From: Owenia fusiformis | Taxonomy: Eukaryota; Annelida; Polychaeta; Sabellida; Oweniidae | Length of the DNA stretch: 64,000 nucleotides | Reading direction: 5' to 3' | NCBI GenBank assembly: GCA_903813345.2 | Contig: CAIIXF020000012.1 | Location: 34,362,572 to 34,426,571, forward strand | Shown: piece after piece, positions 31,167-44,186 of the stretch | Layout: each line of letters starts with the position of its first letter | Numbering within the stretch: the stretch's first letter is position 1 | The notes under the pieces: generated by a model | The model's input: only the letters and a program-made list of their open reading frames with translations | Told to the model about the DNA's origin: nothing | The model's database searches: none | Position numbers and translations under genes: made by a program

Positions 31167-33749
31167 ACAGGGTGGTCCAAAAGGTGAACTGCTGCAACTT
31201 GCTATCTTTCCCTTACAACCTGCACGAGTTCTTTCACCTTTTTAGCTCACATGATGAGCTTTTGCAATCGCTCACTTGTCCGTCTGTCTGTCTGTCTGTC
31301 CGTCCGTCCGTCTGTCCGTCTGTCTGTCCGTCAACAATAGTGGCACGTTTTAAAACCTCTGTCGATAGGATTTCTGTTTTAAGTTATTTCTGTTCAACAT
31401 CAATACAGAAAACTCCCCTATGACTCCTGGTTCAAAAGCTCGCCTATTTTCAAAATGGCTGCCATTTTTGTCTCGCGAAATACACTTTTGACCCATTTCC
31501 TAGCTTTACAAATAATTTCAGGTGTCCTACATTGTAAAAATCCATGTCAATGTAAAGAGTAGATATATTAAATAATTTTGTTACAAAAATAGCGGAAAAT
31601 TATATCCATTTTTTTATTTTCAGCCATTTTAGTTAACATTGATTTGTCCATCTGACTCGTGAAATCCACTTATGGACCATTTGCCTTAAACCCTCTGTCA
31701 ATAGGATTCCTGTTTTAAGTTAATTTTGTTCAACATCAATAAAAACTCTCCTATGACTCTTGGTTCAAAAGCTCGCCTATTTTCAAAATGGTCGCCATTT
31801 TTTTCCATCAACAACAGTGGCACGTTTTAAAACCTCTGTCGATAGGATTCCTGTTTTAAGTTATTTCTGTTCAACATTAATACAGAAAACTCCCCTATGA
31901 CTCCTGGTTCAAAAGCTCGCCTATTTTCAAAATGGCCGCCATTTTTGTCTCGCGAAATTCACTTTTTACCTATTTCCTAGCTTAACAAATAATTTCAAGT
32001 GTCCTTCATTGTAAAAATCCATGTCAATGTAAAGAGTAGATGTATGAAATAATTTTGTTACGAAAAATCAGCAAAAAATTATATCCATTTTTTTTATTTT
32101 CAGCCATTTTAGTTAACATTGATTTGTCCATCTGTCTCGCAAAATCCACTTATGGACCATTTGCCTTAAACCCTCTGTCAATAGGATTCCTGTTTTAAGT
32201 TAATTTTGTTCAACATCAATAAAAACTCTCCTATGACTCTTGGTTCAAAAGCTCGCCTATTTTCAAAATGGTCGCCATTCTTGTCTCGCGAAATTCACTT
32301 TTGGCCCATTTTCTAGCTTTACAAATAATTTCAGCTGTCCTGCATTGTAAAAAGCCATGTCACTGTAAAGAGTAGTTGTATGAAATAATTTTGTTACAAA
32401 AAATCGGCAAAATATTATATCTGTTTTTTTTCAACCATTTTAGTTAACATTGATTTGTCCATCCGTCTCCCAGTCAGTCCAAAATAGTGGCAAGTTTTAA
32501 AACCTCTGTCTGTCAACACTTAGCTCTTTTTAAATCCTCTGTAGATAAGATTCCCGATTTAAAATATTTTTGTTCAACATCAATAAAGAAAAAAAACCTG
32601 GGACTCCTGCTTCAAAATCTCGCCTATTTTCAAAATGGCCACCATTTTTGTCTCGGGAAATTCACTTTTGGCCCATTTTTTAGCTTTACAAATAAGTTCA
32701 GGTGTCCTGCATTGTAAAAAGCCATGTCTTTGTAAAGAGTAGTTGTATGAAATAGTTTTGTCACAAAAAATCTGCAAAAATTTATACCCGTTTTTTTTTT
32801 TATTTTCACTTTTGAGCTACACCATGTGAGCCCAGTACCCCCGGTACTAATTTTCAAAATTTTTACATATTGTAGAGGAAAGTCCAATGCTTTTGTTGGT
32901 ATTCTACATTTTTCTTAGTGTTGAATTTTGCAGAAATTACATGTATACTTGACCTAACCACCTATTACTGGGAATGGATAAAATGTGAACGTCAACATCC
33001 GCGATTCTTCAAACCTTCAACAACCTACCCCTGACATTTTTAGCCTCAGTCTGAGAGACATAATCTTTTCTGACGTTGTTTGGTTTTGAATTCCGCACAT
33101 TATGAAGAAAAATTAACATCTTACCTCCACTTCTTGCAAAGATATTATGATCCAAAGAAATGTTCTAAGTTTCCATAGACAAAAATCCTTTCCAGTGAAA
33201 TAGCAACATTCCCCTTTATGATCTAACACGTCAATATGTTTATCAATCATGGACCAACTCTAATGAAATATGGCTCAAAAATTTAATATTGGATTTCCTT
33301 CTGATTTTTGTAAACTATTTATGTATATGAAGGGCTTCTCAGTTTCCACGTTTCAGGGGGCAACTGTGCCCCCACACCCTTTCTAACCGTTTGTGGTACC
33401 ATGCCCCTTAACTGTAGAACTTTTCAAACAGCTTCAAAATAGTCAATGAAAGTGTGAAATTTGTTTTCTGCTCGTCCCATTTGTCATATGGTTTTAAGTG
33501 ATATCTCATTGATTGTTTTTTACGATCATCAAGTGTGTTTAGATAATTTCTGTGAACCACATTTGTGAAATTTTGCATAATATCTAATCATCAGGCATAT
33601 TTGTTCTTCAAATTGCAAGATTGAGAATAAATTATGGCATCAACAAGAATTTTAGAACTTTCTCCACGACATGTGATAATACGAGCCAATTCATGCATAT
33701 ATTAAGGAAAATATAGCCTGCCGTAGCAGTTCACTTTTTAACCACCCTA
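31167..33749. mobile_element. Element family K, copy 1 (mariner-type ends)
   Basis: The left end CAGGGTGGTCCAAAAGGTGA and right end GTTCACTTTTTAACCACCCT are inverted. The right ~850 bp match 49860-50690 of copy 2. There is no transposase. The left half is occupied by another insertion (31240-32850). Confidence 0.82.
31240..32850. mobile_element. GCTCACATG-ended element with 478-bp higher-order tandem repeat
   Basis: Starts TAGCTCACATGATGAGC and ends with the inverted CCATGTGAGC near 32825. A GTCC/GTCTGTC run at 31285-31330 follows the left end. The rest is tandem. CCTCTGTC(G/A)ATAGGATT recurs at about 31358, 31690, 31836 and 32170, giving alternating 332- and 146-bp spacings, or a ~478-bp composite unit. 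Copy 2 of K lacks this insertion. Confidence 0.8.
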
Positions 33750-34067
33750 TAAATGGCCAAAATGACATTCAAAGATATATGTTGATATGACTATGAACGA
33801 TTCGAGGGTTTGCCGAAAATCGCCGAAGCACCGGATTTCAAACCGACCGTTGAAGGACCGTGGCTGAAAACCAAATTGTAAGTTAAAGTCCCTGATCTGG
33901 ACCCTCTGAAAAAAGTTTCGTTGTCCGGTACTTTCCCATATAAAATGATTGTACCGTTTAAAAGAACAGACTTCCCTCTTCAAGAAAACACCTCTTCTAT
34001 TGATAGAAACAGGGGCAAAAGGCACCAAAACGGGGTTAGACAAGGTGGCATTCTGAAGTCTCTCTTT

Positions 34068-35175
34068 CTTGTCATCACGATTCCAGGTTAACCATCAGAC
34101 GGATTTACTTCAACTTTTCACACATGTTACATGGTAAGAAGTTCTAGAGCTGATTAACTTTGCGGCGGCCATCTTGCATTCTGGCAGCCATCTTGGAATT
34201 TTTTTTTGATAAATATTGTCATCGCGATTTCACCAAAACCAAATAACAGATGTACTTCAAATTTTCACAAATGTTATATGATAAAACGTCCTAGACCTCA
34301 TTAGTTTATCGATGGCCATCTTGCATTCTGGCGGCCATCTTTAAAGTTTTAAGATAAATCTTGTCATTACGATTTCAGGAAAACCAAACGGATTTACTTC
34401 AAATTTCCACACATGTTACATGGTAAGAAAATCTAGAGGTGAATAACTTTTCGGCAGCCATCTTGCATTCTGGCGGCCATCTTGGAAATTTGGGGATAAA
34501 TCTTGTCATCGTGATTCCAGGAAAACTACCTAACAGATTAACTTCAAATTTTCACACATGTTACATGGCATAAAGTTCTAGAGCTGATTAACTTTTCAGT
34601 GGCCATGTTGCATTCTGGCGGCCATTTTGGAAGGTTTATAGATAAATCTTGTAATCACAATTCCAGAAAAAACACTTCACAGTTTTACTTCGAATTTTCA
34701 CACATGTTACATGGTATGAAGTTCTAGAGCTGATTAACTTTTCGGTGGCCATGTTGCATTCTGTCAGCCATCTTCGAAGTTTTTAGATAAATCACAATCA
34801 CATCACAATTCCAGGAAAACCACGTAACAGTTGTACTTCAAATTTTTACACATGTTACATGGTAAGAAGTTATAGAGCTGATTAACTTTTAAGTAGCCAT
34901 TTTGCATTCTAGCAGCCATCTTGAACGTTTGTAGATAAGTCTTGTAATTGCGATTCCAGGAAAACCACTAAACTGATTTGCTTTAAATTTTCACACATGT
35001 TACATGGTAAGAAGTTCTACAGCTGGCCAACTTATAAGTAGCCATTTTGCATTCTAGCAGCCATCTTGAACGTTTTTAGATAAATCTTGTCATTGCGATT
35101 CCAGGAAAACTACTTAACTGATTTTCTTGAAATTTTTACACATGTTACATGGTAAGAAGTTCTAGAACTGTTACA
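34068..35175. repeat. ~145-bp tandem repeat, about 7.5 units
   Basis: Units start near 34068, 34216, 34360, 34501, 34648, 34793, 34940 and 35085. Each has CTTGTCATCRCGATTCCAGG, TTTTCACACATGTTACATGG, AGTTCTAGAGCTGATTAACT and GGCCATCTTGCATTCTGGCG. The same unit, three copies, is nested in K2 at 49330-49760. Confidence 0.92.
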
Positions 35176-35349
35176 AAAACAGAGTAAACAAAGCACATGG
35201 TGAACAAGATCGGCCTAAAACATAGCAGTGTGGACTTGATGTCCCAGAAAGCAAGATGGTCGAAGAGTTAATCAGTTAAAGAACATCTTACCATGTAAAG
35301 TGTAAACATTTGAGGACAATCTGTTAAAGATAGCTCAGAAGACATCACA

Positions 35350-35460
35350 ATCGTCGATTTAATTCCTAACTTAAGTTACATAAAGGTTTGGGTTAAAAGT
35401 GCAGATCTGAACTGTTTTTTCGAAATACCGTTTATGTAACTTAAGCGACGAATTAAATGT
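35350..35460. repeat. Small palindrome
   Basis: TCGATTTAATTCCTAACTTA with AAGTTACATAAAGG faces its complement ACCGTTTATGTAACTTAAGC. The centre GTTAAAAGTGCAGATCTGAA resembles the centre of 28035-28500. Confidence 0.7.
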
Positions 35461-36078
35461 ACTATTATGTTATTATTATGTGTTATAAAAAATAAATCAT
35501 TTGGTAAGCATAGACAAACTAATATCGACACTCGACAGGGTTCAAATAGAAATTCAATATTGCGGATATAATGTGTTACTCTTAAGGAATACCATACAAT
35601 TTACGTAAGAAATATAAAATATATAATTAAGTGAATAAAATATGTAATTAAATGTACATAGTATTTAAGATGTGCTATTTTGTTCCAACAAGGTTCGGAA
35701 AGACATTTTATTTCATTCTCAAGAATTGGTAGAAAGGAACAAAGAACAATTGAACTAAAAACAAAAAATGTTAAAGTCCCCGTCTAAAGTTTGAAAATAT
35801 TTTTTTATCATTCATTTACTGTCATGACTTAAAAAGTTATTTTAGAGATTTTTGATTTTTTTTTTAAAATATTCAAATTTCCCGCCATTTTTCAAAAAAG
35901 TTGAAATTTTTTAATCATCAAATATTTCTTAATGCATTTCAAAAAATATTATATTTTTAACACCAATGCAAAGATTGAACAAAGGACACGCTATTTCAAT
36001 ATTAAAATTCGATATTTAATGGGCCACTTCAATGTTTAGCATATCAAAAATATTTTTCAACATAAGTGATGTCACTAA

Positions 36079-37098
36079 TGCCTTGGTCACATAGGCTCCG
36101 ATTTTCACTACGGCGCCCGGCCGATGAGTATTTTGTTCAAAATCGACCGGCGAGCCCGGGCATCGTACGGGCGCCGGGCGATGATCGCCACTCATCGGCC
36201 GATTTTTAGACATCGTACGGGCGCCGGCAGAGTTTTATCGCGGAGATAAAAGTTGCCGATGTCTTGGCGATTTTTTCTCAACCAAACTCATCGGTACCTA
36301 CCCGGCCGTGTCCCGTCCGGTCATCGTACGATTATCTTACGGCGCCCGGTGGCATCGCATGCTCATCTTTGGATTTTGCGTGCTGATTTGTTGGATAAAT
36401 CTGAATAATGATTACTTATAAATTGATATAAAGGTTTTAAAAATAATGAGGTAAGAAATTATAATTACTACACACTGTCAGGGATTTTTATAAAACATAA
36501 ATGGAACGATTAGGCTTACTGTAAAACAATGACACACATTTGAATGGCTAGTTGGGTGGGTTGATGTAGTCGTTCTTATATTGACATTAACCGTGTGTGT
36601 CTGTCATACACATTGAATAGTGATACATTTTTATGCGTATATTCACTCATGCATATACCATTACAAATAATTTATTTTAAAAATCTTCTGAATGTTTTTG
36701 TGAGTACAGTATTTTCAAGGGTCACAATTTTAATACGATAAGTTCACTGTCTCAATTACAGTTAATATGCCATAGTATAGTATTTCGTTTTCAAATCTTG
36801 CATTCACGCCATCTGGAACAGTCATTCTGGGACATACAAGAATTTAGTATAAATCTAGAGGCCTGTAGATCGACCGATAGTGGCGGGTGCCATACGGCCA
36901 TCGGCAGATAGCTTTGCGATACCCGTGCGATGTCTTTCAGATTCAATTGATTGCGGGCGCCGTACGATGCCTGTACTAATGTGACCATACTCACGATTAG
37001 ATCAAGACATCGGTGAAAAGTCACCGGCGCCCGGTCGATTTAGAAATCGGCCGATGACTACTCATCGGCCGGCGCCCGGCGGCTATGTGACCTAGGCA
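36079..37098. mobile_element. Non-autonomous DNA transposon, family D
   Basis: The TIRs TGCCTTGGTCACATAG and, in complement, TGCCTAGGTCACATAG are flanked by TAA and TTA. GC-rich subterminal repeats (CATCGTACGGGCGCCGG, CTCATCGGCCG) flank an AT-rich centre. No transposase. Nested in the TTAA-flanked element. Confidence 0.85.
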
Positions 37099-37369
37099 TT
37101 AGGTGGCAAAAACCTTTTGATGTCAATCTTTTCTAAATATGCTAGACTTCAATAATAAACCAATGTTGATTGTCTAACCAGGTTAAAAGGAAGAATATAT
37201 TATGTTTTAGATATCATTGTACCATTGGTTTCTATGAGGACTAAACTTTTGAAATGCATTTTTCTCGGAACCATTTTCATACACTGATGAGTTAATTTCT
37301 CGCTTATTTATAAACCGATTTTCTTAATTTTTTCGGCAAAAAAAACATGCGAGGACTAATGCTATGCAT

Positions 37370-37770
37370 TCAGGGGGGGGGGGGGGGGATATTTCCCAAA
37401 GATGCCCTATCATATTAGCACGTTCGAAACCAAATTTTATAAACAGACCTCAATTTGCCATTGAAATGGATCTATAAATGTTCACTGTAGTTTTATGAGT
37501 ATTCTCTACAAGTATGGATCGAGTAACTTCAATAGTATTACCGTAGGTTTGAAATGATGATGTTGAACTGATGTTAACGCCATTCCCACGATTTCAAATT
37601 TAACTCTGCGCATGCGCAGCACTGAGAGGGCACGTGCTCATGATTGTTCACGTGATCGAATCCTGCAATTTGATTGGAGATGATGCAAGAGATGATGTAA
37701 TGGGGAATCCCCGAATACGACAGAATATGAAAGAATTATGGGAGCTACTCACTCCTCCTGCTATGCATTG
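37370..37770. repeat. Diverged copy of the 40801-41000 repeat
   Basis: A G-run then ATATTTCCCAAAGATGCCCT, CATATTAGCACG and, after ~200 bp of other sequence, CCTGCAATTTGATTGGAGAT and GATGGGGAATCCCCGAATAC-like text match 40868-41000. Confidence 0.75.
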
Positions 37771-37797
37771 GTATGAATTGTGGCTAATTAAAAGATA

Positions 37798-38705
37798 CAG
37801 GGTGATCAATAAATAAGGTAAAAGTATCTGGCAATTCTTCAGATTTTACCCAATCCTCATAAAATTTGCACAGAATAATATTCAAACATTATTGAATTGA
37901 TAAATTAAGTTGCAGATCAAAGTGTTGTGATCGGTTGAAGTTATTGTTGCCATAGCAACAGAAAGCATGAAGACCCGGGGCAACTATCAAGAAACTAAAT
38001 TTATAGTCGAAGCAATTCTGGTAATATATTTCAAATCACAATTGAAATGGCATATCATATTCTTATTTTATACCTTATAACTACTCTACTTAATGTCCTT
38101 TGATTTTAACATATAGTTCATGTCTTCTACTCCAGTTTTTTAACCCATTTTCCCATAGCCTGCCAGTTTTCAAGATAGCTGACTTCAAGTCTTCCCATGA
38201 GAAACTCCCTAACTCCCTCTTCAGCTCACCACAAAGGTAAAATCATCAGGGGACAAGTCAGGAGAGTATAGTGCATGACCTAGCATTGGGAAACCCAGTG
38301 CTTCAATGGTTTGTACCGTGAGAATAGCATTGTGAGATGGAGCATCATCCCAGTGCAATGTAAAACGTTTTGCGAGCCTCTTCTTCCTTAGTGCTCTCAT
38401 TAAATCTATTCTGTGGGTATATTTAAACAATAAATGCTGGCACTCACACATTTATTTCTTTTCAGTTTGAAAAAGACTTGCTTTTTATCATTTTTTGTTC
38501 AAATTGGACACAATGAAATTGCCCTGGGTACCCCTGACTCCAGTTGCCATGGTTACTATAATATTAACCAATCAGATGGCAGAAGTTATATATTTATATG
38601 TTTTAATTAAGAAATGTACAAGGTATATTCTGACCAAATTTCAGGAAGTTAGGACCAATATTTACAAAATGCCCTATACTTTTACCTTATTTATTGATCA
38701 CCCTG
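37798..38705 (-). mobile_element. Defective mariner, copy in the TTAA element
   Basis: The termini CAGGGTGATCAATAAATAAG and its exact complement are flanked by TA at 37796 and 38706. About 30 bp of near-perfect TIR. It contains a minus-strand transposase fragment. Confidence 0.92.
38221..38451 (-). pseudogene. Mariner transposase catalytic fragment
   Basis: Reads RFTLHWDDAPSHNAILTVQT then LGHALYSPDLSPDDFTF: the second and third acidic-residue regions of a mariner transposase (DDAPSH and YSPDL.P.DF). The N-terminal and last parts are missing. Confidence 0.88.
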
Positions 38706-39029
38706 TATGTATGACCTTTAAAAGATAGTTTTAAATAAATTCACAAATTTTGGAATAAAAAGTCCATCAAAAACCACTTTTTGAAATTTAAAAAAAAAGT
38801 TTCACATATCACACTTTGATAACATTGGGTAAGACTACAATATAAGCCAAAGTGGTTTAAACTTTATATGGGGACTTTAACAAAACAGTTGTAAAATATT
38901 TTTGCATTAAATTGTTGGCAATCAGTCAACATAACATGAAGACCGTGTTTTTTACAGAATGTTTTCAATAATTGGTTAAAGAGAAAAACATTGTTGTATT
39001 CAGTTCACCATATCGATACCTATCTTTTC

Positions 39030-40800
39030 AAGTATTAAATGATCACATTTTTCATCCAGGTATGGTCTAGTGTTATTGTCCAAAAATGTTGAAAATGCAA
39101 TTTTCTGGAATTGAGATTTCTGTCTTAGACATTATTTTCTGGATTGCTTTCATACATATTATCAATAGTATGTAAAATCTACCCTTTAATCATCAATCTT
39201 GTCAAATATGATGAACTGACTGCTTATTAGGTAAATTCCTATGATTTATGCATCGAACTCTCTATCTACGTACACAGGAAAATCATGAAAAGTCCTTCAA
39301 AACTGAGATATAGTTATTCCCAAATTAAGGGGGTAACTTTTTTGGAGTCACCTGTACTTGGAATTGAATTTAAATTTTGAATTTTTTTATTTTCAATTCA
39401 AAGAAAGAACAAAGGGGTATTTTCAGCACTAGATGTTCTTTGTTGTAAGGCATTGCAATTTGAAAAGGTTTAATTTTAAAGCCTAACGGAGTACAATATT
39501 TCAATTTCGTTTTGAAATTCCAGCCTTTGTCTCATTTTATTACATTTTTTAATAATTATCATCTGTCACCTCTATCGTCAGGGAGTATTCGCGTAGCCAT
39601 AAAGACTTTTTGTGCACCGTGATTAAATAAATATTACATTCTTCGAAACTATTTGCTATTAATCATTCTTCAATCCAGTAACTTAATGTAAGTTCATGAG
39701 GTCATTATGAATGGACACTCCTCTCTTATAATTGAAATACCAAATAAAAACCTTTTATTTTGAATCTTTTAGAAAAATCATAATCTCAGTATTAAAGTGT
39801 GGGAACTGCATGTTTTAGAATTTGACATATCTTTGTGTGAACTCTAAAGTATGCCTCAATAAATAAGGAATAAAGATTTTTCCCTAAAATAGCTCGTTTT
39901 AAAATATGTTCCTTGAAGATATGTTAGGATTTGCCCTTAAACTTAGCTCAATATTTGTTAACTCTTTATTTGAATTTCATTAAACAAATGTGATATTAAA
40001 ATCATGATCTTGCCTTCAGATTTCAGGATATCTCAGTATTCAGGAAAAGATTCACCAAAAACTATTTTAACATAGAAAATCAAATTGTCTAACTTTTTCA
40101 AATTCAATTGTGTTTTGCGAAAAAATGGAGGTATCGGACATGATGTCAATTAATTTTTTCCAGCACGAAAAACAGTTTTTCTTTACACTGTTGGGGTTCG
40201 TATAAAAATACTAAAAACCCTTCAAGTAGTTTAGACAGGTAAGAATCTTGTTACGAGGGTGAGGTGCCTCGATGATCTAGACTAGAGCGTCGTAATGCTA
40301 AAATATATTGACCATGCACCCAAGAGATGAGAGGTCAGAGCTATACAACTTGTAAATTGAGAAGTAGGCCAGACCCACCATGTTGGTGGTGTGGCTATAG
40401 CCAGACAGTAATAGCTTCTATATATGCAACTGGACAGTCTGCGAAGTCACGAAACGACTGGCATCTCATTCCTATTTTACGCTGTGCAGTTTCCAGACAA
40501 GCTAAATTATGTGACGAGTATGGAATTACGCAAGAGCCATCATTTAGAGAACAGCGAAAGTTTCATTGAGGTTGTCACGTGAACAATCACGAGCACGCAA
40601 AGTAAAATTTAAAATCTCGGAAATGGCGTTTATTCGGTTTAACATCTTTCAACCTCATCATTTCAAAAATACGGTAATACTATTGCAGTTACTAGATCCA
40701 AACTTGTGGAGAATACTCATAAACAACAGCGAACAATGGGAAATCCATTTCACTGGCAAATGAGGCCCAGAAATGAGGCATGTTTGTAAAATTGGTTATC
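39030..40800. other. No gene seen
   Basis: AT-rich sequence. Around 40257-40295 GCCTCGATGATCTAGACTAG resembles a tRNA A-box region, but no B-box follows. The 80-codon frame at 40327 has no family signature. Confidence 0.4.
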
Positions 40801-40905
40801 GAACGTGCCAACACCAAAGGTCATCTTTGGGAAATCTCCTCCCCCATGATCTTTAATCAGGGGGGGGGGAGATTTCCCAAAGATGACCTTTCATATTGGC
40901 ACGTG
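40801..40905. repeat. Perfect-looking ~105-bp palindrome
   Basis: GAACGTGCCAACACCAAAGG with TCATCTTTGGGAAATCTCC on the left and GGAGATTTCCCAAAGATGAC with CTTTCATATTGGCACGTG on the right, around CCATGATCTTTAATCAGG. Related to the half copy at 37370. Confidence 0.88.
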
Positions 40906-42988
40906 ATCACATCCTGCAATTTGATTGGAGACGATGTGGGAGATGATGTGATGGGGAATCCCCGAATACGATAGAATATGAAAGAATTCTGGGAGCTACT
41001 CACTTCTTCTGATCTTTAATACAACGAATTGGAGACGGGGAAACCCCTTGTATTACCTTATATTTCCCCGATAAGAAACCCAACCAAGGATAAATTACAT
41101 CCATTTAGAACGGAAGTAGCAGTGTCGATAAGACGTCCCGTGTTGTCTACCCGATAAAGAGCTCATCTGATCGGAAAATTAAAGCCGTGAAATCGCAAAA
41201 GGTAAGCATTTTTTGACGACCATGCCTGGCTACGCCCTTGAATGTATATAGAGATTTTTGCACTAGTACCTTGTGTGTAAGATCATCCATATTTGATGAG
41301 CATTGAATATTTAATATCGAATCGAAGACTTCGTAAAACAACATTATCAAATCGGACATTTCATGTGTGATTTTAGGTCTAAAGATGTCTGTATTTCAGG
41401 GAGTGGTTTGCTAAATGTGATCGATTTAGTCGATCTGACATATGAGGAAACACTTTAAGGGATATGCATGAAATGCTATGAATGAATGAAATGCTATGAA
41501 TGAAAGTTATTTATTTTCAGGGAGAAGTTACTTGTATCACGTGCACTTAGAAAACTAATAAGCAAAGAGAAGTGTATAATTGCTCGGTGTCGAGGTTGTT
41601 GGTAGGATAGAAAAAAGGTGAGGCTAATTTGAATAGACGAGGCAAAAAGGACACCATAACATTTATGTGTTATACAAGCTACACATGACTGTAGAAGACA
41701 TTTCCTTTTATAGCTATATCAACATTAACTGAGATATGAACCCAATATTTGTATGCATGCCAGTCATAATGACTTGTGTTTTTCTGTGTACACTCCCCTC
41801 CATAAGTTTGGCAACCTCAGCTCCCCCATTGAATTACGTGTTAAAGCCTCTTTACGTTTGAATTTTTATTTACTTAACCTGTTATGAAATAACTCATAAT
41901 ATTGATGAAAACGTAACTTGACTTTATTTCCAGTACCACCAAATGTTCTCAATTTTTTTCCTCAATTACAATAGGTCGAAAAGTGATGATAGATTTTTTT
42001 TTAAATTTTTTTATTGGATCTTACACATACATCATACATGATATACACACATGTTAATATAATTATTTTACATTTTACAAATATATATTATTTTGAACAG
42101 CTCATCTCCATGTACAGAGGATTTCCAAACAATATGATTTTCAAATGTTTAATACATTACAATTGCACAATAGTCTTTAATAACATATAGGTTATCACAG
42201 TTTTATAATATTACTCCATACCTTAAATATGATACATGGTTATTGGCTTAATAGTTCAACAACCCATCTCCAAGTCTTATAGAAGGTTTCTTGCATATCA
42301 TTTAAATTTGCAATGTTTTCTTCATCTTTGATTTTATATTTTATTATTTCCTTTATTTGGATTTGAATGACAATGGTTATATTCGAGATCAATGCCCAAG
42401 CTCTGACGAACTAGTGTTTCGTTCAGTGCACTCAATGGTCAGTTCAGGCTGTTCCGTTCTTTTTGCAAAATTTAATTTCATATGGATATCCGCTGTGATT
42501 TTTTTTGTTTCTGAGAAATATGGAATTAAGTTCAATAATTATCAATGTAGTAGATATGCGTGAAAAGCTTTCGAACCCCTCACTCACTTCGGTTTGTGCC
42601 AAGACCTGCGGGGTGTATTCGAAACTAGTAGCCATGCTCTTCGGTCTATATTTCTTAATTATTTAGGGGAGGGATATTCACGCTTAGTTTCGTCACAGGC
42701 GCGACCCAGGGCTGTCAACTTAAGGACATTTCGTTGAAAATGAGCCATTCGACTGATAATTGGTAAGAGTTTGCGATCTTGTGATGTTTAACTGTTACTC
42801 AGACACATATTTTGACACGATTATGTTGGAAATAAGCTTTGAACCGAGAGATATTCACGATTGATATGCACATTTTTTATTGTGCCATTGCTTTTCCATT
42901 GCACAATCCATGTTGTGATAATACAAGAAACATTTGCAGATTGTTTTACCTTCAATACATGGCGGATACACTACATATCGGTCTATTA

Positions 42989-43480
42989 CACCCCAGTCAC
43001 ATTTGTCGTACGGAGGCCGTGCGTCGACCGCAGATCAATTAAATCAGTGTTTTTTTGCGGCGAGCGTAGGAAAACTACGCTCGCCTTGCGGCCTCCGTAC
43101 GGCGTATCCAGTTTTTTTACAGGCCGCAGGGTCGCCGTAGAAATTATAACTCGGAGTTTTAATATTTGTTCATTTCTGAGGTCCCCGTAAAAATCAACTG
43201 ACTCAACAAGATTGAATCATTATTTGTCAATGTTTCACGATCACTTTTCATTTGATATAACATCCTAGCACTATGGATAACATTTATAAATTGTCCCGAT
43301 GTAAATAAAATGAAAAAAAGTATTATTTATCAACAGAAATTTAAAATTCACCGTGCGGCTGCCGTGGGAAATGTGACTGCAAAAGTATAAGCGCGCAGAA
43401 ATTCCACGGCGAGCGTAGAAATGTTACTGGCCGCAGAAATGATAGACCGCAAGGTCGCAGTAGGAAATGTGACTGGGTTG
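42989..43480. mobile_element. Non-autonomous DNA transposon, family B copy 2
   Basis: The TIRs CACCCCAGTCACATTT and, in complement, CAACCCAGTCACATTT are flanked by TTA on both sides. Co-linear with 9426-9916 and almost equal in length. The overlapping open frames are shadows of the GC-rich ends. Confidence 0.88.
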
Positions 43481-44137
43481 TTAAGTGTCATTTTGTGCCC
43501 TAAATAGTTTTATATTTCCATCCATGGTCTGGGGCCTGGGTGTGTTTGTCTCTTATATGTATGCTTGTGAATTGGTGGGGCTGGTAGGGCCACCAATCCC
43601 CTGGCCCCGTCCATCCTTTATTCTACTTCCCACTTACTCGAGTATCTAGCCAATTACCGGAATTTCCAGAGGGCTTGGAAGAAGATAACTGTCCCACCAG
43701 GTGCCTCTGGGGGTCAAGATTGGATTAGACATTTGAAGTAAGACTAATCTATGACTGTGGCACAAACCCCCAACCCCCGGGCCCCAACCTAGCATACCTC
43801 CGGGCATACCTCACTAACGAATCAGCAAAGGGGTAACGGTCGGGGGTAAAGTAAGTATCATGAGGGGAGGGGGCGTTGCAGAATTTAACATGATGCAAAC
43901 TCGACATTCTATCGTTTATGCTGTAACATTTTGACTTCGCTGGAAAACAATAGGAATTATTTTTCTTCCCAATCATTCATGAATCACAATCATGATTTCA
44001 GAATTTCAGAATGATCAATCAGGCAATGGTCCAAATCAAGTCATAACATTATATGATATTCAGCAAGAAGTCCGGTAGAAATATAGTATATTTAAACATC
44101 AAAGCTGAAAGTTAAAAGCTAATCTGTCAATTTTCTG

Positions 44138-44186
44138 TCTGCAAAAGAACGTTTACATTTGTCTGCAAACGAACGTTTACATTTGA
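44138..44186. repeat. 23-24-bp tandem duplication
   Basis: TGTCTGCAAAAGAACGTTTA then CATTTGTCTGCAAACGAACG: a two-unit direct repeat, one substitution apart. Confidence 0.75.

Larger units (their letters stand above)
35775..38876. mobile_element. 3.1-kb TTAA-flanked transposon with nested insertions
   Basis: The ends AGTCCCCGTCTAAAGTTTGA and, in complement, AGTCCCCATATAAAGTTTAA match at about 17 of 20 bases. TTAA lies on both sides (35771-35774, 38877-38880) and once in the empty site. This is the hallmark of piggyBac-type insertion; a TA-type (Tc1/mariner) reading is also possible because TTAA contains TA. No piggyBac transposase is seen. The interior is element D (36079-37098), part of a palindromic repeat and a mariner (37798-38705). 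Confidence 0.85.
35672..39024. repeat. Repeat F, copy split by a 3.1-kb insertion
   Basis: 35672-35774 and 38877-39024 together equal the repeat at 5777-6035. The break falls exactly at TTAA. Confidence 0.9.

Noticed and set aside
31130-31423. Frame containing CPSVCLSVRPSVCPS
   Set aside because: It is a translation of the GTCC/GTCTGTC run at the end of a repeat element.
34000-34050. NGVRQGGIL, resembling a reverse-transcriptase motif
   Set aside because: No other RT motif flanks it in any frame and the upstream sequence is not RT-like; probably chance or a very short relic.
40327-40569. 80-codon plus-strand frame with several Cys and Trp
   Set aside because: No recognisable domain, no splice partners and no repeat match; insufficient to call a gene.
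42861-43190. Overlapping frames of 67-109 codons
   Set aside because: They run through the GC-rich left end of element B2; copy B1 does not keep them open.
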